Assembly: GCA_934621505.1 (NCBI GenBank)
Contig: CAKTUU010000001.1
Span: 1-64,000 of the forward strand
Length of the DNA stretch: 64,000 nucleotides
Source: an uncultured Clostridia bacterium
GTDB lineage: Bacteria > Bacillota > Clostridia > Christensenellales > Aristaeellaceae
Direction of reading: 5' to 3'
In this document: piece after piece, positions 58,988 through 64,000 of the stretch
How positions within the stretch are numbered: the first letter of the stretch is position 1
How the letters are laid out: every line of letters starts with the position of its first letter
Notes under the pieces: generated by a model
Told to the model about the DNA's origin: nothing
What the model saw: only the letters and a program-made list of their open reading frames with translations
Database searches by the model: none
Translations under genes and position numbers: made by a program

Positions 58988-59836
58988 ATGAACGGCTTTA
59001 CCAACAGTATCCTGTCCATGCTGCTTAGCTGGCTTAAGGCGCTGATTAACGACCTGTGGCGGCTTGTCAGCGGCGATGAGGGCGGCGCGCTGCTGCGCTG
59101 GCTGGCTGAAAACTGGAAGGCGCTGGTGCTGGTCATCTGCATCGCCGGCTTTGTGCTGGACCGGGTTGTTTACTTTATCCGCTGGCGGCCGGACTATGTG
59201 TGGCGCAGCCGCCGCCGCCGCGCCAGCCGAGAAATACCGGACGAAGAACAGCAGCCTCTTTCCCCGGACCCGCCGCCCCAGCCCCAGGAATACGACCTGT
59301 CGGCCTACCAGCGCCCGGTTTACCAGACGCCTGCCGAGCCGGAGACACGGTTGTATCAGCCGGTGCAGCCTGCTGTAGACCCGATGGATGTGGACCCGGT
59401 GTTTGACGACGAACCCATTGACTGGGAGCCTCCCCAGGCCCCGTCGGATTTTGGCGCGCCCAGGCCGGAGCCCCTCGCCTATCTGCGGGATGTGCAGGCG
59501 GGCTTTGCCCCGCCCCAGTCGCCCCGGCAAATGTATAGCGTGCACCCCGGACTGGACGACCAGGCCATTCGCCAGAACTTTGGATTAAACGATCAGGGCG
59601 AGCCCGCGTCCCTGATGCATGTGCCCACCTGGCAGCCCTTTCCCAACCAGCCGGAAAAAAAGAATCATGGCGTGCTGGCCCGCTTTGCCCAGAAGGCGCG
59701 AAATCTGGTCAGCATGGAGGACGAGGACAACGCGCCCACCATACACGACCTGCAGCCGCCGGTGGACCGCACCCAGGCTTTTCACGACCCGGTATACCCC
59801 GCCCCCAGGGACTGGCAGGATGGTGACGACTTATGA
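58988..59836 (+). CDS. Proline-rich membrane protein, unknown
   Basis: The 282-residue protein has an N-terminal region with a hydrophobic segment (about 6-18) and a membrane helix (about 46-64), then a basic stretch (WRSRRRRAS) and about 200 low-complexity residues rich in Pro, Gln and Asp. No enzyme motif. The basic stretch predicts a cytoplasmic tail. It sits between cdaR and rsmF and overlaps rsmF by ATGA. A link to cyclic di-AMP or the envelope is inferred only from position. Confidence 0.7.
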   Translation: MNGFTNSILSMLLSWLKALINDLWRLVSGDEGGALLRWLAENWKALVLVICIAGFVLDRVVYFIRWRPDYVWRSRRRRASREIPDEEQQPLSPDPPPQPQEYDLSAYQRPVYQTPAEPETRLYQPVQPAVDPMDVDPVFDDEPIDWEPPQAPSDFGAPRPEPLAYLRDVQAGFAPPQSPRQMYSVHPGLDDQAIRQNFGLNDQGEPASLMHVPTWQPFPNQPEKKNHGVLARFAQKARNLVSMEDEDNAPTIHDLQPPVDRTQAFHDPVYPAPRDWQDGDDL

Positions 59837-61146
59837 ACACGGCCTTTGAAGCGCAGATGCGCATGCAGCTGGGTCCGGAAGCAACCGCATTTTTTACCGC
59901 GCTGGAGCAGCCCTATCAGCGCGGTTTCCGTTTCAATCCCCGCAAAACAATGGAACAAACGCCCGACGGAACGCTGGACCCGGTGCCCTGGTGGCCGGTG
60001 TATGGGCGCTACCTGGCTGCGGACAGCGCCGCCGGACTGGACCCCCTGCATGAAGCGGGGGCCTATTACATTCAGGAGCCCAGCGCCATGGCCCCTGTGG
60101 CCGTGCTGGCCCCCAGGCCCGGAGAGAGAATTTTGGACCTGTGCGCCGCCCCCGGCGGTAAAAGCACCCAGATTGCCGATTGTCTGCAAGGCTACGGACT
60201 GCTGGTCAGCAATGAGCCGGTGCCCGGCCGTGCCAAAATTTTAAGCCGGAACATCGAGCGGATGGGCGTACCCAACGCGCTGGTGGTCAGCGCCCGGCCG
60301 GAAAAGCTGGCTCCCCTGTGGAGAGGTCTGTTCGACGGGGTGCTGGTGGACGCGCCGTGCAGCGGCGAGGGCATGTTCCGCCGCCACCCGGAAACCCGGG
60401 AGGAATGGACGCCCCAAAGCCCGGAGGGCTGCGCGTCCCGGCAAAAGGGCATTCTGGACTGCGCCGCCCAAATGGTGCGCCCCGGCGGACGAATGGTGTA
60501 CAGCACCTGTACCTTTAATACGCTGGAAAACGAGGGTGTGATTCGCGGCTTTTTGACGGACCACCCGGATTTTCGGGCGGAACCCTTTTCCCTGGAACCG
60601 GCCGGCGAGCTGACGGCGGATTCCGGGATGCTGCATTTGTACCCCCACAGAATTCGTGGCGAGGGCCACTTTGTGGCCAAGCTGGTACGGCTGGGAGATG
60701 ATGACGGAAGCGCAGGCTTCCTGCCCGCGTCCCAAAGGCTGGCTACTCCGGACAAGGCGCTGCTGGGGGCCTATCGGGACTTTGCCAATAACTTTGGCGA
60801 TTTGCCGGCGGCAAACGCCCGGCTGGGGGACGCGCTGCTGGCCGCGCCGGATCTGCCGCCCTTAAACGGCGTAACCGTGCTTCGGGCGGGGGTGCGGCTG
60901 GGCGCGTTAAAGGGGCGGGTTTTCGCCCCGGACCACGCGCTGGCGCTGGCGCTGGCAAACCCGCGAACTTTCCCCCGTCTGGACCTGACCAGGCAGCAGG
61001 CGCTTAGCTACCAGCGGGGGGAAACCATTCCCTGCGGCCAGACCGGCTATCTGCTGGCCTGCTATCAGGGCCTCAGTCTGGGCTTTGGCAAGGCCAGCGG
61101 CGGCCAGATGAAAAATCATTACCCCAAGGGCCTGCGCAGGCCCTAG
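59833..61146 (+). CDS. rsmF: 16S rRNA (cytosine-C5) methyltransferase, RsmF/RsmB type
   Basis: The 437-residue protein has the NOL1/NOP2/sun fold. The methyl-donor motif is LDLCAAPGGKSTQIA, the product-side motif VLVDAPCSGEGMF has the first cysteine, and YSTCTFN has the nucleophile cysteine. The C-terminal RNA-binding part (about 290-437) includes FPRLDLTRQQALSYQRGE, as in RsmF/YebU. Its start overlaps the preceding gene. Confidence 0.92.
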   Translation: MNTAFEAQMRMQLGPEATAFFTALEQPYQRGFRFNPRKTMEQTPDGTLDPVPWWPVYGRYLAADSAAGLDPLHEAGAYYIQEPSAMAPVAVLAPRPGERILDLCAAPGGKSTQIADCLQGYGLLVSNEPVPGRAKILSRNIERMGVPNALVVSARPEKLAPLWRGLFDGVLVDAPCSGEGMFRRHPETREEWTPQSPEGCASRQKGILDCAAQMVRPGGRMVYSTCTFNTLENEGVIRGFLTDHPDFRAEPFSLEPAGELTADSGMLHLYPHRIRGEGHFVAKLVRLGDDDGSAGFLPASQRLATPDKALLGAYRDFANNFGDLPAANARLGDALLAAPDLPPLNGVTVLRAGVRLGALKGRVFAPDHALALALANPRTFPRLDLTRQQALSYQRGETIPCGQTGYLLACYQGLSLGFGKASGGQMKNHYPKGLRRP

Positions 61147-61161
61147 AGGAGGCGTGCAACC

Positions 61162-62097
61162 ATGGAAACCATCACCCTAAAGGGCATCGGCATGCCCGTG
61201 TCCCGCCTGTGCGCGGGCGGCTGTCCCGCCGGGGAATACGGCTGGGGCAATGTGGATCACGACCAGATACAGGCGGCTATCCGGCAGGCCTTTGATCTGG
61301 GCGTAAATTTCTTCGATACCGCCGATACCTACGGCCTGGGCCAGTCGGAAAGGAACATGGGCCAGGTTCTGCACGATGTGCGGAGCCGGGTGGTTCTGGC
61401 CAGCAAATTCGGCGTGCGGGTGGAGGGGGGCAAAACCTTTTACGACAACAGCCCCGCCTATATGGAAAAGGCGCTGAACGAAAGCCTGAAACACCTGCAT
61501 ACGGATTATATCGACCTGTACCAGATTCATTATCTGGACGGGATCACCCCGGCGGAAACGGTGATGGAGGCGCTGCTGCGCCATAAGCGGGCAGGCAAAA
61601 TACGCGCCATCGGGTTAAGCAACGTGACCCCTGAACAGGCGCGGGCCTTTGCCCCATTCGCGGATGAAATCGCCACGTTTCAAAACCATTACAGCCTGGC
61701 CCACCGGGACGGGGAAAAGGACATGCGGGCCATTGCCACAGACCTGCGTCTGACGCCCCTGACCTGGGGCAGTCTGGGTCAGGGAATCCTGACGGGCAAA
61801 TACGGCGCGGACGTGTCCTTTGCCCCGAACGACCGGCGCAGCCGCACCATTTACGACAATTTTTACGGGGACAAGCTGCAAAAGAATCTGCGCGTTGTGG
61901 AGGTTATGCGGCCCATTGCCAGGCGGCATCAGGCGCCTGTGGCCGCCGTGGCGGTGCGGTGGATACTGGACCACCTGCCCGGCAGCGTGGTCATTACCGG
62001 CATGAAAAGCCCCGCTCAGGCCCAAAGCAACGCCCTTGCCATGACCTTTGCCCTGACGGCTGAGGAACTGGCGGCCCTGGACGAAGCGTCGGCGTGA
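61162..62097 (+). CDS. Aldo/keto reductase
   Basis: The 311-residue NADPH-dependent reductase has the AKR barrel. The catalytic tetrad is seen as Asp in FDTADTYG, the Tyr of the same motif, Lys in LASKFG and His in YQIHYLD. Late IGLSNVT and a GSVVITG segment for cofactor binding fit the AKR11/YdhF-like groups. Substrate unknown. It is 15 bp after rsmF and probably cotranscribed. Confidence 0.93.
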   Translation: METITLKGIGMPVSRLCAGGCPAGEYGWGNVDHDQIQAAIRQAFDLGVNFFDTADTYGLGQSERNMGQVLHDVRSRVVLASKFGVRVEGGKTFYDNSPAYMEKALNESLKHLHTDYIDLYQIHYLDGITPAETVMEALLRHKRAGKIRAIGLSNVTPEQARAFAPFADEIATFQNHYSLAHRDGEKDMRAIATDLRLTPLTWGSLGQGILTGKYGADVSFAPNDRRSRTIYDNFYGDKLQKNLRVVEVMRPIARRHQAPVAAVAVRWILDHLPGSVVITGMKSPAQAQSNALAMTFALTAEELAALDEASA

Positions 62098-62106
62098 CGT
62101 TGGCCC

Positions 62107-62135
62107 TTGTCAAATCACGGTTTTCGTTCTATAAT
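62107..62135 (+). promoter_or_regulatory. glnS promoter
   Basis: TTGTCA and TATAAT are 17 bp apart, about 57 bp before glnS. Confidence 0.75.
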
Positions 62136-62191
62136 AGCCTGCATAAGCCGCAAGGCTTGTCTACATATTGATATTAAAAGGATGTGTGATC

Positions 62192-63931
62192 ATGGAAACG
62201 GGCGCAACCAAAACCAACTTTATCTGGGAAGCCGTGGAAGAGGATTTACGGAGCGGCCGCTACCAAAGCGTACACACCCGTTTTCCGCCGGAGCCCAACG
62301 GCTATTTGCACATTGGTCACTGCAAGGCGCTGGTGGCGGACTTTCTGACCGCCGAGCGGTTTGGCGGCGTAACCAACCTGCGCTTTGACGACACCAACCC
62401 CGCCAAGGAAGAAACCGAGTATGTGGACGGCATCATGAACGACATCCGCTGGCTGGGCTTCGACTGGAAGGGCGGTTTGTTCTTCGCCAGCGAGTACTAT
62501 CAGCAGTGCTACGACATTGCCGTGGACTGGATTAAGCGCGGACTGGCCTATGTGTGCGAACTGAGCCCGGAGCAGGTGCGCGAGTACCGCGGCACCCTGA
62601 CCAGGCCCGGCAAAAACAGCCCCTACCGGGACCGCCCTGTGGAGGAAAGCCTGCGCCTGTTTGAGGAAATGAAGGCGGGCAAGCATCCCGAGGGCAGCAT
62701 GATTCTGCGCATGAAGATTGATATGGCGTCCCCCAACATCAACATGCGCGACCCGGCCATGTACCGCATTCTGTTTAAGGAGCATCACCGTACCGGCAGG
62801 CAGTGGTGCATTTACCCCATGTACGACTTTGCCCACCCCATCGGCGACGCGCTGGAGGGCATTACCCACAGCCTGTGCAGTCTGGAATACGAGGATCACC
62901 GGCCCCTGTACGACTGGGTGGTGGAGCATGCCTCCAACATGCTGCCCGGCCATCCCCGGCAGATTGAGTTCAGCCGCCTGAACATTACCCGCACCATTAT
63001 GTCCAAGCGCTACCTGCGCACGCTGGTGGAGCGGGGCTATGTATCCGGCTGGGACGACCCCCGTATGCCCACCCTGTGCGCCATGCGCCGCCGTGGCTAT
63101 ACCCCCGAGGCCATTCGCGACTTTATTGACCGCATTGGCGTGGCCAAGGCGGACAGCACCGTGGATTTGGCCCTGCTGGAGCACTGCGTGCGGGAGGACC
63201 TGGGCGAAAAGGTTCCCCGGGCCATGGCGGTGCTAAGGCCCCTGAAGGTGATTTTGACCAACTGGCCCGAGGACAAGCGGGACGAGCTGGACATGGAAAA
63301 CCACCCCAACCACCCCGAAATGGGCAGCCACAAGAGCGTGCTCACCCGGGAAATTTATGTGGAGCGGGACGACTTTATGGAAGTGCCGCCCAAGAAGTAC
63401 TTCCGCCTGTTCCCCGGCAACGAGGTGCGTCTGCGGGGCGCGTACATCATCAAGTGCGAGGGCTGCGAAAAGGACGAAAACGGCAATGTAACCGCCGTTT
63501 TGTGCACGGTGGATATGGACAGCCGCAACGGCACCGAGGGAGCCAACCGCAAGGTAAAAGGCACTCTGCACTGGGTCAGCGCCACGGAGAACATTCCCTT
63601 TGAGGCCCGCCTGTACGAGCCCCTGATGATGGATGAGGACGAGGCGGAAGCCGCCGCCGAAGCCGAGGCCGAGGCCAAGGAAGAAGCTCAGGAGGAAATG
63701 GTTGCCTCCTCCACCCTGAAGCTGGACTTTTTGAAAAAGCTGAACCCCAACAGCCTGGAAGTGTGCAATGGCTATATGGAAGCCTATCTGGGCGACGCCA
63801 AGCCGGGGGACACCTACCAGTTCCTGCGCATGGGCTACTTCTGCAAGGATACCGATTCCACCGCCGAACACGCCGTGTTTAACCGGGTGGTCGGCTTAAA
63901 GGACAGCTTTGCCAAGCAGGTAAAGGCATAA
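62192..63931 (+). CDS. glnS: Glutamine-tRNA ligase
   Basis: The 579-residue class I synthetase charges tRNA-Gln. HIGH is at residues 40-43 (NGYLHIGHCKA) and the KMSKS loop reads IMSKR. The GlnRS-specific FDDTNPAKEETEYVD and the C-terminal anticodon-binding beta barrels (VRLRGAYIIKCEG) are present. A poly-Glu/Ala insertion (EAEAAAEAEAEAKEEAQEE) near residue 490 is unusual and probably a surface loop. Its presence implies direct glutaminylation, though a GatCAB route may coexist outside the window. Confidence 0.96.
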   Translation: METGATKTNFIWEAVEEDLRSGRYQSVHTRFPPEPNGYLHIGHCKALVADFLTAERFGGVTNLRFDDTNPAKEETEYVDGIMNDIRWLGFDWKGGLFFASEYYQQCYDIAVDWIKRGLAYVCELSPEQVREYRGTLTRPGKNSPYRDRPVEESLRLFEEMKAGKHPEGSMILRMKIDMASPNINMRDPAMYRILFKEHHRTGRQWCIYPMYDFAHPIGDALEGITHSLCSLEYEDHRPLYDWVVEHASNMLPGHPRQIEFSRLNITRTIMSKRYLRTLVERGYVSGWDDPRMPTLCAMRRRGYTPEAIRDFIDRIGVAKADSTVDLALLEHCVREDLGEKVPRAMAVLRPLKVILTNWPEDKRDELDMENHPNHPEMGSHKSVLTREIYVERDDFMEVPPKKYFRLFPGNEVRLRGAYIIKCEGCEKDENGNVTAVLCTVDMDSRNGTEGANRKVKGTLHWVSATENIPFEARLYEPLMMDEDEAEAAAEAEAEAKEEAQEEMVASSTLKLDFLKKLNPNSLEVCNGYMEAYLGDAKPGDTYQFLRMGYFCKDTDSTAEHAVFNRVVGLKDSFAKQVKA

Positions 63932-63938
63932 CGGCTGT

Positions 63939-63970
63939 GCCCGGGCCGCGGACAGCGGCCCGGGCTTTCT
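63939..63970 (+). terminator. Rho-independent terminator
   Basis: GCCCGGGCCGC, 5 bases, GCGGCCCGGGC form an 11-bp stem with a short TTTCT tail after glnS. Confidence 0.85.
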
Positions 63971-64000
63971 AAAAAATTTTGGTTTTTTTGCAAAAGGGTC

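Overview
The window looks like chromosomal DNA of a high-G+C member of the Clostridia (Bacillota), probably a gut anaerobe. The evidence is strong AAGGAGG ribosome sites (also in front of TTG and GTG starts), sigma-A promoters with 17-bp spacers, U-tailed hairpin terminators, and Bacillota families (WhiA, Crh-like HPr, AddA, CdaA/CdaR, YesM/YesN-type regulators). No rRNA, tRNA or CRISPR array was seen. The exact lineage is an inference I cannot settle.

Region 1 (1-12.2 kb) is a sugar-acid island: a 2-keto-3-deoxy-(6-phospho)gluconate-type aldolase, an enolase-superfamily sugar-acid dehydratase and a complete peptide/oligosaccharide-type ABC importer on +, facing a two-component system on -. 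Beside them lies a broken lactonase gene that would have supplied the acid. Region 2 (12.2-21 kb) holds deoB-punA nucleoside salvage, a four-gene MATE / amino-acid-kinase / membrane / hexapeptide operon, an MBL hydrolase with a glyoxalase, and a GtrA-flippase pair. Region 3 (21-27.5 kb) has glgP and addA diverging around two perfect parS sites; addA also carries five DnaA-box-like sites in its linker. Region 4 (27.7-36.2 kb) has a five-repeat peptidoglycan-binding lipoprotein, galM, DUF2804, a phosphoesterase, whiA-crh, an oriC-like region (DnaA boxes, DnaA-trio, AT-rich stretch), dnaN and a frameshifted Nim-family gene. Region 5 (36.4-47.2 kb) has secreted and envelope proteins, a Crp/Fnr regulator divergent from a ferredoxin, an exported ubiquitin-domain surface protein, gdhA, a polytopic membrane protein, TetR plus an exported Ntn amidase, an acetyltransferase and a decayed acetyltransferase. 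Region 6 (47.2-64 kb) has a membrane protein with recF, a GH13 glycosidase, pgsA, a ParB-like gene, an rsmG-ydcF-radC operon, a cdaA-cdaR-membrane protein-rsmF operon, an aldo/keto reductase and glnS.

The genes normally packed around a Bacillota origin (dnaN, recF, rsmG, a ParB/Noc relative, parS) are all here but interspersed with metabolic genes, and dnaA is absent from the window. Two families of small palindromic intergenic repeats recur. The most unusual gene encodes a signal peptide whose predicted cleavage exposes the Met1 of an almost complete ubiquitin fold, followed by a FIVAR-like helical domain and a sortase-like C-terminus.
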